Shown: positions 9,701-19,900 of the stretch, one piece after another | Position numbering within the stretch: position 1 is the stretch's first letter | How the letters are laid out: each line of letters begins with the position of its first letter | Assembly (NCBI GenBank): GCA_014695295.1 | Contig: JACJNY010000005.1 | Location: forward strand, 1-56,827 | Direction of reading: 5' to 3' | Source of the DNA: Microcoleus sp. FACHB-61 | GTDB taxonomy: Bacteria; Cyanobacteriota; Cyanobacteriia; Cyanobacteriales; Microcoleaceae | Length of the DNA: 56,827 nt | Program-made: the position numbers and the translations under genes | Notes under the pieces: model-generated | The model's input: the letters and a program-made list of their open reading frames with translations, nothing else | The model's database searches: none | Told to the model about the DNA's origin: nothing

Positions 9701-11135
9701 TTTGCTGATTTTCACAAACAGCAGCTATACGGTTGGGCGATCGCTCTGCTTGTTCTTCAAATAGCTGGTGAACGCACTTGTCGAGCTGGTAATCTGCTTT
9801 TGTGCTGTTGAATTCTACTAATAATTGATTTCGGGCGCGATCGCTCAGCATTTCGAGCTTGCCGATTGCGGTTTGTGGGTTGCTGGCTACACTTTGCACT
9901 AAGGCGTAAAATTGCTCTGCCAAGCACCGGATACTGTTGTCTGCAAGGAAGATAGGATCGTAGTGAAACTCAGCGGCGAGCGAGTCTTTTTGGCGGTGGC
10001 AAGAGAGTTTAACTTTGAAGCGATCGCAGCACACATACTGCTTGTAAATCGAAAAACCTACGCCACTAGCCGAATGCTTTTCGAGGTGTTCCTCAAACTC
10101 GAAACCAAATGAAAAGCCGGAAGAGTTGCCTAGATATTCGTGGGAGAAATATTCTTGATACTTGTATGCCTCGCGTTCTTCCTGCTGAATTTGCTGCAAG
10201 CTTTCCGCGAAGGAAAAGTTTTCTGTTAGTTGGCTCGACAGCGGTAAAAATTTGGCAAACAGCCCAAGCGCTGGCTCTAGTTCTTCGTATTTTCTACCGT
10301 CGAATGCCACGCCAACAGTGAGCTCTGATTTGCCAATCAGCCGCCCGAGCAAAATTTTCCAGCAAGCGAGCAAGAATGTAGAAAGTGAGGTGTTGTACTG
10401 GCGGGCGATCGCTTCCACTTTTGCCAGCAAAGCTGACTCTAATTTGACCTCAAAAGATTGGGGAGTAAATTGAGCTGGCGTGTTAATTAATCTATTTTCA
10501 AACGGCAACCTTAAACTCGCTAGCGCTGAAAAATTATGCCCAGCCCAGTATTCTTTGCCCTCCGCCGCTTCCTCATCTTCGAGCAATTCATTTTGCCATT
10601 CGGAAAATTGAATGTATTGCACAACTTCATCGGTAATTTCTTCGCCGTGAAGGCTAGCGGCATAGCACTGGCTGATTTCTTGAACCAGATTTTTTAGTGT
10701 GCGACTATCGGCGCACATGGCGGGCAAACTAACCAGTAAAATATGCCTTTCAGATGAAAGTGTAATTAAAGACAAGCGCCAAGCAGGATTGCGATCGAAG
10801 TTGAATAAAGCGCTCTTTTCTTGCTGAAAAATATCTTCTACTTTTGCTTCTTGCTCCTGGGGAGTTACTTCACTTAAGTTAACCCAGTTCCACGAAACAA
10901 AGCTATGTTCGGAGATAACTTGTATAGGAAGTTTTAGCCCTGCCTTTCGCTGAAAGCTTGTCCGGATAATTTCGTGGCGATCGCTAACTTTTTCTAAAGC
11001 TTTCTTTAGGTTATCAGTTTGAAGACTTCCCTCGATCAAAATAGCGGATTGAATGCGATAAGCAGGGCTGTCTTGCTGCAACAGCCACAGATATTTTTGC
11101 TGGGGTGAAAGCCGAAATCCATTAATTGTTTGCAT
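6795..11135 (-). CDS. NRPS, interface-A(Asp)-T-reductase: final module
   Basis: 1446 residues. Residues 1-430 form a condensation-superfamily domain (GFRLSPQQKYLW start) whose HHxxxDG site reads SLPAMCADS (about 136-144), so it should not condense; it fits the interface domain described beside siderophore aspartyl beta-hydroxylases. The adenylation domain (about 450-970) has specificity residues D-L-T-K-I-G-H-V-G(-K), the Asp code. The carrier Ser is in DLGGHSLL at about 997. Residues 1073-1446 are a thioester-reductase domain with TGATGFLG (NAD(P) binding) and Y-T-Q-T-K at about 1240-1244. It should load Asp, present it to the hydroxylase fused to the preceding protein, accept the chain and release it reductively. 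ATG 11135 follows AAGAGGA closely; it lies 64 bases after the previous gene. Confidence 0.93.
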   Translation of the reverse strand: MQTINGFRLSPQQKYLWLLQQDSPAYRIQSAILIEGSLQTDNLKKALEKVSDRHEIIRTSFQRKAGLKLPIQVISEHSFVSWNWVNLSEVTPQEQEAKVEDIFQQEKSALFNFDRNPAWRLSLITLSSERHILLVSLPAMCADSRTLKNLVQEISQCYAASLHGEEITDEVVQYIQFSEWQNELLEDEEAAEGKEYWAGHNFSALASLRLPFENRLINTPAQFTPQSFEVKLESALLAKVEAIARQYNTSLSTFLLACWKILLGRLIGKSELTVGVAFDGRKYEELEPALGLFAKFLPLSSQLTENFSFAESLQQIQQEEREAYKYQEYFSHEYLGNSSGFSFGFEFEEHLEKHSASGVGFSIYKQYVCCDRFKVKLSCHRQKDSLAAEFHYDPIFLADNSIRCLAEQFYALVQSVASNPQTAIGKLEMLSDRARNQLLVEFNSTKADYQLDKCVHQLFEEQAERSPNRIAAVCENQQITYSELNARANQIAHYLQQLGVKPEVIVALCVDRSLEAIAGMLGILKAGGAYLPLDPAMPKERLALMLQDAGVAVLLTQQQLIGNLPKTQAKIVCLDAEIPSVSPSPSPPLSGQNLAYVIYTSGSTGTPKGVAIEHRSLVNYLYSIQERLNLPSGASFATVSTLAADLGNTVIFPALCTGGSLHIISQERATDPEAIAAYFQQHSIDCLKIVPSHLKALLTASAPAQVLPKKRLILGGEALSWNLLETIQKYAPDCSLFNHYGPTEATVGVLAYPIEDRENCISETVPLGRPINNAQIYLLDSHLQPVPIGVSGELYIGGASLARGYLNKPHLTAEKFILNPFDAEPGARLYKTGDLARYLPDGNIEFLGRIDSQVKLRGFRIELGEIEAALSQHSAVREAVVLLLENEPGNQRLVAYVVAARESAIAINELRSFVKEKLPDYMVPSAFVVIKALPLTANGKIDRRALPAPEAARADLADTFVAPSTPIEKMLAEIWAQLLGLEKVGIYDNFFDLGGHSLLITQLLAKVRDAFQKELPLRRLFEAPTIAALAKNIEVKHGADSAGDRTASFDINAEVVLDPAIRAATPLSEPKTEPACIFLTGATGFLGAFLLRDLLQQTKAEIYCLVRSADSESAKKRIQSSLESYLIWDESSSERIIPISGDLSQPLLGLSEEQFRVLASKIDVIYHNGAFVKFTYPYSVLKPANVLGTQEVLRLASQSKLKPVHLISTISVFSAMGESRIKVVREEDELTPGEGLKGAYTQTKWVAEKLVEVARARGIPVTIYRPGRISGDSKTGACNPSDLLYRLIAGCVQLGCAPDGDKLMNVAPVDYVSRAIVHLSIQKELLGKTFHLVNPQSFQMSELLGWICSMGYPIKRVSSETWQAEIINRAGSSPENALYPLVGLFSEKVSEAEMAKSATLQFDCQNALKGLSGTDIICPQADASLFRTYFSYLVDRQLIEAPKHLV

Positions 11136-11199
11136 TGTTCCTCTTTATCAAAGCACTACTTTATTCTCGTTACCTTTGCCTGGAAGAGATGAGAGGGAA

Positions 11200-14100
11200 T
11201 TAAATTCCTGATTCAGGAATCATTTCGCCCATCGCTACAACAATTTTTCGCGAACCGATAAATGGATTGCGACTGTGAGCGGCAAGCATATTATCTAGCA
11301 TTAAGATGTCTCCTGCTTGCCAGGGAAAACTAACAGCAGCTTGCGCGTACACTGCCTGAATTTGTGCCATTACCGAGTCTTCAATAGGAGTGCCGTCACC
11401 GTAATAAACATTGCGGGGGAGGTTCTCTTCTCCAAAAACAGAGAGCAAGGAAGCGCGGGTTGCCGCATCTAAGCAGGAAATGTGGTGCAAGGGAAGTTGG
11501 TTAAAAAATACCATCTCTTGGGTTTTTGGGTGCTTGGCAATTGCGGGGCGAATTTTGCGAGTTCTCAAATTATTTCCTGCTGTCCACTCAAATTCCATCC
11601 CAGCTTGGCGGCAGTATTCCTCAACCACCGATTTGTCTTCAGTTTGGAAAAAATCTTTCCAGCTTACATCTAGTCCGTCTGTGTAGTTACGGACGTACAT
11701 AATTTGCTTTTGGGCAAATTTTTCTCTGAGTTTCGGGTCTAGCAACTGGTAAATTTTACGGCAGTCAACTATCGGCGTTTCTCCGCCTTGTTGCGCTGGC
11801 TGAACGCAGAAAAACCAGATTTTCATCGGCCAGCGGTGCAGGTGCGAACTCTCGCTGTGAAATAAGATAGCTTTATCTGCTGGGTAAGGAGTTGAACCGT
11901 AAACTTTTCCGCTAACTCCTTCGCGTGGCAAATCCCCGTACTCCCCAAATAATTCCGAACAAATTGAGAGTGCAAACTCCTCGAAGGCGGCAACCACAGG
12001 GCCGATGAACCCTCGAAAAAGAATCCCTCCATGCTGTAGCAATTTTGCCTCTATAAATTCGCGGTTATTTTTCGCCCAGTCTGCGAGATCGACATCGGCT
12101 ACTGCGGGTTTTGCGACTAAAGGAAAGAGTTCGTCGGGGTGCAGGTACTCGGTTTTTATCAATTCGCCTTGCGGCAATGCCACTGGCTTCGGCTTGACGC
12201 TTTTGAACTTACTAAAATTGCTTTTTTCACGCTTTAATTCTTGCATGGCTTGTTTCTGCTTCTGGGCTTCTGTGAGAATTTCTAAAGTGTTCAAACGACT
12301 GTCAGGCTGCGCCACAATGCTGCCGAGGAGGGTTTCAAAGCGATTTGACATTTGAGCGATCGTCTCTCTGTCAAATAGGTCGGAATTATACTTCCAACTG
12401 CCGACAATTCCTTTCTCTGTTTCTGACACAAATAGCGCTAAATCAAATTTAGCCGTACCGCTATCACTTGCAACCGGGATTAAAGTTAAACCCGCCATTT
12501 GTAAAGTCGGCATAGGCGCATTTTGCATGACGAATAAAACTTGAAAGAGCGGTGTCTGACTCAGGGTGCGATCGGGACGCAGTTCTTCTACCAGTTTGTC
12601 GAAGGGCAAATCTTGGTGAGTGTAAGCTTTTAATGTCACTTCGCGCACGCGATCGAGCAGTTGGCGAAATGTAGGATTGCCGCGCATATCGGTTCGCAAG
12701 ACGAGGATATTGACAAAGAAACCAATTAAAGCTTCTGTCTCAACTTGTGTGCGGTTTGCCAGGTCAGTACCGACGACAATATCTTCTTGATTTGTGTAGC
12801 GATAAAGCAGCGTTTGAAGTGCTGCCAACAAGGTCATAAACAAGGTGACATTTTGTTGCCGACTGAGTGCGTTTAGCGCTTCTGAAACTTGCCAATCAAG
12901 CTGGAAGTTTTGAATCTCAGCTTGATTGCTAGAAACAGCAGAACGCGGTTGTTTTGCTGGCAATTGCAGCGGGGGCAAAATTTGACCCAACTGCTGCTTC
13001 CAGTCAGCGAGTTTTGCTTCCAGAACTTCGCCTTGCAGCCAGTTGATTTGCCAAACAGCATAGTCTGCGTACTGTACAGAAAGTTCGGGTAGGGGAGAAG
13101 GTTTGCCACTGCAGAAAGCTTCATAAAGCGCCGCCACTTCCCGCACGAGTACCCCCATCGACCAGCCATCAGCTACGATGTGGTGTACTGTCACTAACAG
13201 CAGGTATTCTGTCTCGTCAAGATGTAACAATGTGACGCGCAGTAACGGCCATTTTGTTAGGTCAAAAGGCTGTCGCGCTTCTTCAGCGGCGAGTCGCATT
13301 GCCTCGGCTTCTCGTTCAGTTTGCGATAACTCTCTTAAGTTTACGATCGGCAATGTGAAATTAAAAGATGAAATAATAACCTGAGCGGGTCGTCCTTCCA
13401 CCGAATTAAAAGTTGTGCGCAATGCTTCGTGTCGCTTGATAATCTCCTGAAAAGTTTGCTCTAGAACGGCTACATTTAGCGCCCCCTTCAAGCGCACGGC
13501 TGCTGGGATATTATAGGCAGGATTCCCGGGCTGCAATTGGTCGAGAAACCACAGTCGTTGTTGTGCAAAAGAAAGGGGCAATTCTCCCTGCCTTGACGCA
13601 CGCTTGATGGGGGGTGCTTTCAGTTTTTGCTCGGCGCGATATTGCAAGAGGCTTTCGGTGACAGTTGCGACGGTAGGCGATTCAAAAAGAGAGCGCAAGG
13701 GTACTTCAATTTGAAAAGCTTCTCGCAGGCGAGAAATCGCCTGAGTAGCCAGCAATGAATGACCTCCCAATTCAAAGAAGTTATCGTGAATTCCCACTCG
13801 CTCTAAACCGAGAACTTCCGCCCAAATTTCTGCTATTAATTGCTCGTCGGGAGTTCGAGGTTCGGCAAAATTGCTCTCGAATTCCGCTGTGTTTGTGTCA
13901 GGTGCTCTTAGCGATCGCCGATCGATTTTTCCGTTAGGCGTTAAAGGCATCGCTTCCAACAGCACGAACGCTGAGGGTACCATGTACTGCGGCAGTTTTT
14001 GTTTGAGAAAGACGCGCAAGTGATTAATAAATTCTGAATGCGTAGGACCAGTGTCCCCGTGTCCGCCCCGGAGTTCTGAGTTAGCAACGATATAAGCTAC

Positions 14101-16956
14101 TAAACGCTTGTCGCCCGGATTGTCTTCTCGAACCAGCGCGATCGCTTCTCGCACGGCTGGGTATTGGCTGAGTACCGCTTCAATTTCGCCCAATTCGATG
14201 CGAAATCCGCGAACTTTCACCTGGTGGTCGCTGCGCCCCATAAATTCAATGTTTCCATCTGGGAGATAGCGAGCCAAGTCCCCGGTTTTATAGAGGCGTT
14301 CTGAAAGAATAAACGATGAAGGATCAAGGATGAATGAAGCATGAATTGGGTTCTCTGCAAAGGGGTTAGGAATAAACTTCTCTGCGGTCAGTTCCGGCCG
14401 ATTGAGGTAGCCTCTAGATAAGCCGGCACCGCCGATGTGCAGTTCGCCAAATACGCCAACGGGAACCGGCATTAAATAGCGGTCTAATATGAAAATTTGA
14501 GTATTAGCGATCGGGCGACCGATGGAAACTGATTCATCTTTGCGATCGACCTGATAGAGAGTAGACCAGATAGTGGTTTCTGTAGGGCCGTATAAATTCC
14601 ACACAGAAGCGCCGCGAAAAAGCAACTGATTGGCGAGCTGTCGGGGTAAAGCTTCTCCCCCGCAGAGTATTTTTAATTGATTGTTTCCCTGCCATCCTGC
14701 TGCTAAAAGCATTTTCCAACTGGCTGGAGTAGCTTGCATGACTGTCGCGCCAGAATTTGTTAATGTTTCTAAAAGCTTTTCCCCGTTAGATGCCACTTCT
14801 CGGCTGGCTACAACAACGCGAGAACCTGTTGTAATAGGCAGGAACAGTTCCAGCGCTGCAATGTCAAAAGATAAGGATGTTACTGCTAGCCAAACATCTC
14901 GGTCTGCGATCGCCAGTTGTTGGCGCATAGAACTCAAGAAGTTAACGACAGAGGCGTGGGAAATTTGCACTCCTTTGGGTTTACCTGTTGAGCCTGAAGT
15001 ATAGATGACATAGGCTAAATTTGAGGAATTTTGTAAACCCACGACTGGCTCGTCGCAGCTCGATATGCCTTCCCCATCTGCGTCCAGAAACACGAGGGAT
15101 GCGCTATTTGTGGGCAGGGTTTCTAATAGCTTTTTCTGAGTGAGTAACACTGAAATTTTCGCGTCTTCCAGCATGAATCCCAGGCGCTCTGGTGGATACG
15201 CTGGATCGAGGGGAACATAAGCGCCACCGGCTTTGAGAATGCCGAGAAGCCCTACCATCATTTCTAGGGAACGCTCGACATAAATTCCCACAAAAACTTC
15301 TGGATTGACACCTATTTTTTGCAAGTAACTTGCGAGGTTATTTGCTTTTTTGTTCAGTTCCCGGTAAGTCAGATGTTCATTTTCAAAGACGACAGCGATC
15401 GCATCCGGCGTCAGCTCTGCCTGCGCTTCAAATAGTTCATGTATGCACTTATCTTGCGGAAAACTCGATTGAGTATTGTTCCACTCGAACAGTAGTTGCT
15501 GCTGTTCAGGTTTCGTCAATATTGGCAAATTTGAAATGCGCTGTTCGGGATTAGCAACTATACTTTCTAGTAAGGTTAGAAAATGTCCGGCTATCCGTCG
15601 TGCAGTGCTAGCGTCAAACAAATCTTGGCTATACTCAAGCGTTCCATTAATACCCTCTAATCCTTCCTCCAGGTCAAGCGCTAAATCAAATCTCGCCGTT
15701 TTCCGTTCTATTTCCAAACTGCTCAACGTAACTCCTGGCAATTTTATCTGCGGCGTCCGAACATTTCGCAGAGAAAACAACACCTGAAATAGCGGATTAT
15801 GACTTAAATCTCGTTCTGGTTGTAGGATTTCTACCAGTTTCTCGAAGGGCAAATCCTGGTGGTTATACGCGCCGAGAGCTACTTCTCGCACGATCCCCAG
15901 TAACTCTTTAAAAGTCGGGTTGCTCGACAGATTAGTGCGGAAAACTAAGGTGTTAGCAAATAAGCCAATTACTTCCTCGATTTCGCGTCGGTTGCGGTTA
16001 GCAATGGGGGAGCCGACTAAAATATCTTCTTGCCCGGTGTAGCGATAGAGCAACGTTTTAAACGCTGCCAGTAGGGTCATAAATAAAGTAGCTTTTTCCC
16101 GCTGGCTTAATTGGGCGATTTCCTCTGCGATCGCCTTGGGAATGGTGAATTTATGCACCGCACCTCGGAAGGTTTGTACTGCCGAGCGGGGGCGATCGGT
16201 TGGCAAATTTAGTACAGGGAGATTGCCTCCAAGCTGTTTTTTCCAGTAAGCAAGCTGCGTCTCTAAAACTTCTCCCTGCAACCACTGGCGCTGCCAACTT
16301 GCAAAGTCTGCGTACTGTACCGACAGTTCGGGAAGGGGAGAGGGTTTGCCAGTGCAAAAGGCTTGATAAAACGTGGCGAGTTCCTGGATGAATATTCCCA
16401 TTGACCAGGCATCGGAAATGATGTGGTGCGTACTCAATAGCAGCACCCAGTTTGAATCGCTCAAGTGCAGCAATTTGGCACGCAATAAGGGTGCTTGTGA
16501 CAAATCGAAAGCTTGCTCAGCTTCTGCGGCGATTAACCGTTCAACTTCGCGAGATAGTTCAGTTTCAGGAAGACCTCGCAAATCTATTTCTAAAATTTTC
16601 AATTCCAGATTGGAAGCGATCGCCTGAACGGGTTGCCCGTTTATTGTCTTAAAAGCCGTTCGCAAAACTTCATGACGCTTGACAAGTTCGTTGAGACTGC
16701 GATCGAGGGCTCTCGCGTCGAGTGTTCCCGTCAAACGCACGCCGGCGACGATGTGATAGGTAAAGTTGCCTGGAGTTAGTTGCTCAAAAAACCACAACCG
16801 CTGTTGAGCAAACGACAGAGGAAAAGTGTTAGAATCTCGACTTTGAGGCAGAATTTTTTCTAGCGAAACGTTTTCTTTTTTCTGGTTGAGCCGCTGCAAC
16901 AGCAACTCGCGCTTTTGGGGAGAAAGAGCCGCGATCCGTTCGATTAAATCACTCAT
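11200..16956 (-). CDS. NRPS, C-A(Gly)-T-C-TauD beta-hydroxylase
   Basis: 1918 residues. Order: condensation (about 45-470, HHIISDAWS, Ala in place of Gly), adenylation (about 490-1040) with code D-I-L-Q-L-G-L-I-W(-K) for Gly, carrier domain (FFELGGHSLL), a second condensation domain (about 1150-1580, HHIVADGWS), and a TauD/SyrP-type Fe(II)/2-oxoglutarate hydroxylase (1599-1918). The iron ligands are H-S-E (about 1700-1702) and the distal His in DNMLAAHSRNPF (about 1894), with Arg in GSRK for 2-oxoglutarate. The second C and the hydroxylase have no A-T partner in this protein, so they should act on the interface-A(Asp)-T of the next protein. The ATG overlaps the previous stop (ATGA) and follows AAGGAG, implying coupled translation. 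Confidence 0.93.
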   Translation of the reverse strand: MSDLIERIAALSPQKRELLLQRLNQKKENVSLEKILPQSRDSNTFPLSFAQQRLWFFEQLTPGNFTYHIVAGVRLTGTLDARALDRSLNELVKRHEVLRTAFKTINGQPVQAIASNLELKILEIDLRGLPETELSREVERLIAAEAEQAFDLSQAPLLRAKLLHLSDSNWVLLLSTHHIISDAWSMGIFIQELATFYQAFCTGKPSPLPELSVQYADFASWQRQWLQGEVLETQLAYWKKQLGGNLPVLNLPTDRPRSAVQTFRGAVHKFTIPKAIAEEIAQLSQREKATLFMTLLAAFKTLLYRYTGQEDILVGSPIANRNRREIEEVIGLFANTLVFRTNLSSNPTFKELLGIVREVALGAYNHQDLPFEKLVEILQPERDLSHNPLFQVLFSLRNVRTPQIKLPGVTLSSLEIERKTARFDLALDLEEGLEGINGTLEYSQDLFDASTARRIAGHFLTLLESIVANPEQRISNLPILTKPEQQQLLFEWNNTQSSFPQDKCIHELFEAQAELTPDAIAVVFENEHLTYRELNKKANNLASYLQKIGVNPEVFVGIYVERSLEMMVGLLGILKAGGAYVPLDPAYPPERLGFMLEDAKISVLLTQKKLLETLPTNSASLVFLDADGEGISSCDEPVVGLQNSSNLAYVIYTSGSTGKPKGVQISHASVVNFLSSMRQQLAIADRDVWLAVTSLSFDIAALELFLPITTGSRVVVASREVASNGEKLLETLTNSGATVMQATPASWKMLLAAGWQGNNQLKILCGGEALPRQLANQLLFRGASVWNLYGPTETTIWSTLYQVDRKDESVSIGRPIANTQIFILDRYLMPVPVGVFGELHIGGAGLSRGYLNRPELTAEKFIPNPFAENPIHASFILDPSSFILSERLYKTGDLARYLPDGNIEFMGRSDHQVKVRGFRIELGEIEAVLSQYPAVREAIALVREDNPGDKRLVAYIVANSELRGGHGDTGPTHSEFINHLRVFLKQKLPQYMVPSAFVLLEAMPLTPNGKIDRRSLRAPDTNTAEFESNFAEPRTPDEQLIAEIWAEVLGLERVGIHDNFFELGGHSLLATQAISRLREAFQIEVPLRSLFESPTVATVTESLLQYRAEQKLKAPPIKRASRQGELPLSFAQQRLWFLDQLQPGNPAYNIPAAVRLKGALNVAVLEQTFQEIIKRHEALRTTFNSVEGRPAQVIISSFNFTLPIVNLRELSQTEREAEAMRLAAEEARQPFDLTKWPLLRVTLLHLDETEYLLLVTVHHIVADGWSMGVLVREVAALYEAFCSGKPSPLPELSVQYADYAVWQINWLQGEVLEAKLADWKQQLGQILPPLQLPAKQPRSAVSSNQAEIQNFQLDWQVSEALNALSRQQNVTLFMTLLAALQTLLYRYTNQEDIVVGTDLANRTQVETEALIGFFVNILVLRTDMRGNPTFRQLLDRVREVTLKAYTHQDLPFDKLVEELRPDRTLSQTPLFQVLFVMQNAPMPTLQMAGLTLIPVASDSGTAKFDLALFVSETEKGIVGSWKYNSDLFDRETIAQMSNRFETLLGSIVAQPDSRLNTLEILTEAQKQKQAMQELKREKSNFSKFKSVKPKPVALPQGELIKTEYLHPDELFPLVAKPAVADVDLADWAKNNREFIEAKLLQHGGILFRGFIGPVVAAFEEFALSICSELFGEYGDLPREGVSGKVYGSTPYPADKAILFHSESSHLHRWPMKIWFFCVQPAQQGGETPIVDCRKIYQLLDPKLREKFAQKQIMYVRNYTDGLDVSWKDFFQTEDKSVVEEYCRQAGMEFEWTAGNNLRTRKIRPAIAKHPKTQEMVFFNQLPLHHISCLDAATRASLLSVFGEENLPRNVYYGDGTPIEDSVMAQIQAVYAQAAVSFPWQAGDILMLDNMLAAHSRNPFIGSRKIVVAMGEMIPESGI
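14042..14069. repeat. 28-base GC-rich repeat inside an NRPS gene, copy 1
   Basis: The 28 bases starting GTAGGACCAGTGTCCCCGTG match 23 of 28 positions of the sequence at 29771-29798. Here they encode RGGHGDTGPT in the loop after VAYIVANSEL of the Gly adenylation domain. The family resembles a common intergenic cyanobacterial repeat. Confidence 0.7.
14304..14350. repeat. In-frame low-complexity insert in the Gly adenylation domain
   Basis: Between FIPNPFAE and ERLYKTGDL, where sibling domains have only a few residues, this protein has about 18 extra residues (ENPIHASFILDPSSFILS). The DNA is built of GATGAAGGATCAAGGATGAA-type repeats that look like intergenic DNA rather than NRPS coding sequence. 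Confidence 0.6.
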
Positions 16957-19900
16957 TTGCTGACTCCTTGCTGGGCGAGAATTTCGTGAATTTGTGCTTC
17001 TGACAGTTGATCGAGGTCTGCTAAAACTTGAGCGAGCATTTCACTGTCTGTTTGTTCGGCTTGCTTTTGCGCGATCGCTACAGCAAAATCGGCGACTGTG
17101 GCCGACTCAAATAAACGGTGCAAAGGCAACTCGACCTGAAATGCTTGGCGCACTCGGGAAATTACTTGAGTTGCTAATAGGGAATGCCCTCCTAATTCAA
17201 AAAAGTTGTCGTAAATGCCGACTTTTTCAATTTTGAGAACTTCAGCCCAGATAGCGGCTAAAACTTCCTCGATATTTGTGCGAGGCGCGACAAAGTTTCC
17301 TGTCAACTCCGGTCGCATTTCGTCAGGTGCGGGCAGCGCTCGTCGGTCTATTTTTCCGTTAGAAGTTAAAGGCAAACTTTTGAGTATCACAAAAGCAGAA
17401 GGCACCATGTACTCCGGCAATTTTGACGTTAAAAAATTGCGAATTTCCTTGTGGGTAGGTGCTTGTTTCTGCTCGGAAATCAAATAAGCCACGAGGCGCT
17501 TTTGTGCCATCTCGTCTTCTGGCGCCACAACTACAGCCTGCGCGATATCTGGATGTTGCCCCAGCACCGCCTCAATTTCTCCCAATTCAATGCGGAAACC
17601 GCGAATTTTTACTTGGCCGTCAATTCGCCCGATAAATTCGATGTTTCCGTCTGGCAAATAGCGAGCCAAGTCGCCGGTTTTGTACAGTCGCGTTTTTGCT
17701 TGCGTGTCAAATGGATTGGGAATAAACTTTTCTGCGGTTAATTCAGGGCGGTTAAGATATCCGCGCGCCAAATTATCACCGCCGATGTACAGTTCACCAG
17801 GTACGCCTATCGGCACCGACTGCAAGTAAGAATCCAAGATATAAATCTGAGTGTTGGCAATCGGAAGACCGAGTGGAACTGTGTCAAAATCGCACCCAAT
17901 TTTATCTAATTCGACTTGATAAGTCAGGACACCTACAGTTGTTTCTGTTGGTCCGTAGTGATTGAATACTGAGCAACTGGGAGCAAGATTGCGAAGTGTT
18001 TTAATTAAGCTCCAGTTGGCAGATTCACCTCCTAAAATAAGCCGTTTACCAGGCAAAATTGACTTGGGTTGAGAGGAATTTAAAAGGGCGGCTAGGTGAG
18101 AGGGAACTATTTTGAGGCAGTCGATGGGATTGCGGCAGAAATATTCACTCAGTGCCTCTGGATCGGTGGCGCGTTCTTGGGAGATAATATGCAGGCAACC
18201 GCCGAAACAAAGGGCGGGGAAAATCGCTGTGTTTCCTAAGTCGGCGGCGAAGGTGGAAACGGTAGCAAAACTGGCACCGGCTGGTAGGTTTAATTTTTCC
18301 TGAATGCTGTGCAGGTAATTGAGCAGTTGCCGGTGTTCGATCGCGACTCCTTTGGGGATGCCAGTGGAACCGGAAGTATAGATGAGGTAAGCTAAATTGT
18401 CAGAAGAGGCGCGATCGGTGTAAGATGCAGAAACAGTGGGAATGTCTGTATCGATGCAAACAATATTTGCCTGAGTTTTCGGTAAGCTTTCGATGAGCCG
18501 CTGTTGTACGAGCAAAACCTTCACCTGAGCGTCTTCTAGCATTAGCGCTTTGCGCTCTATTGGGGTCGTTGGATCGATGGGTAAATAGGCGCCACCGGCT
18601 TTGAGTACGCCCAGCATTCCTACGATTGTTTCTAAGGAGCGATCGAGGCAAATGCCAACAACGACCTCTGGTTCAACTCCCAAGTTTTGCAGGTGATGGG
18701 CGAGTTGATTGGCGCGATCGTTTAGTTCTCGGTAGGTGATTTGTTCACTTTCAAAGACGACGGCAATGCTGTCTGGGTTGCGTTCTGCTTGTTCTTCAAA
18801 AAGCTGATGAACGCATTTATTTTTCGGGTAATCTTTTTGAGTTTGGTTAAAGTCAATGAGAAGTTGCAGCCGATCGCGATCGCTCAGTATGTCTAGCTGA
18901 CTGATAGCGACTTCTGGATTTTTGACTATTCTTTCTAAAAGCGCCTGAAAGTGTTCTGACAAACGCTTTATATCTGCCGCAGCAAATAAAGCGGAATCAT
19001 AGTGAAATTCAGCGCTTATGGAATTGGACAGGCGAAGGCAGGAGAGCTTGAGTTTGAATGGCTCTAGGCAGGCATCTTGCCGAATAAGGGAAAATGAAAC
19101 GCCTGAATTACCATAGTTCTTAGGCTCTGCTTGGAAGTCAAAGCAGACGGGCCAAAAGCTGCTGCTTTTTTCGTTTTCTAGGATTTCTTCCCAGCTAAAA
19201 TATTCTTGCCAGTTGTACATCTCGTTGAGATTAAGCTCAACTTGCTGCCTTGCTTGTGAGAAATTTAACTCGTCTTGCACTGGGCATCGTAGGGGTAAGT
19301 ATTTGCACAGCAGCCCCAGAGAGTGTTCTAATTCTTCATATTTTCTGCCGTCTATCGCTACGCCGATTATCGGGTTTGGCTCTCTGGTAAGCCGCCAAAT
19401 GAGAATTTGCCAGCAAGTCAGCAGGAAGGCAGAAATATCGCTTGTGTGCTTTGGGACGATCGCTTCCAGGCTGTTCAACAAATCACCCCGAATTTCCACC
19501 CTTTCTACTAGCGGCTCAAATTCCGCTTCTCCATTCTTCTTTTCCCAAGGAAGCGTTAATAAATCCAAAGATTCAATGTTCAGCTTTCGCCAGTATTCTT
19601 GGCCGATTGCCGTTTCTTCTGATTCGAGTAACTCATTTTGCCACTCAGCAATATCGGCATATTGCATTGGCTCATCGGCTGGTTCTTCTTGGCACGCACA
19701 GGCCCAGTAGGAAAGACTCAGTTCGCGGGTGAAATTTTTCAGGGTGACGCTATCTGCAATTAAGGCAGAGAAGTTCGCCACCAATAAGTGCTTGTCTTGG
19801 GCCAGAGTGACTAAAGAGATGTGCCAAAGTGGGCAGCGCTCAAAATCAAAAGGAAGCAGACTTAGTTGCTGAAAAAGCGCTGCGATTTTAGCTTCTTGTT

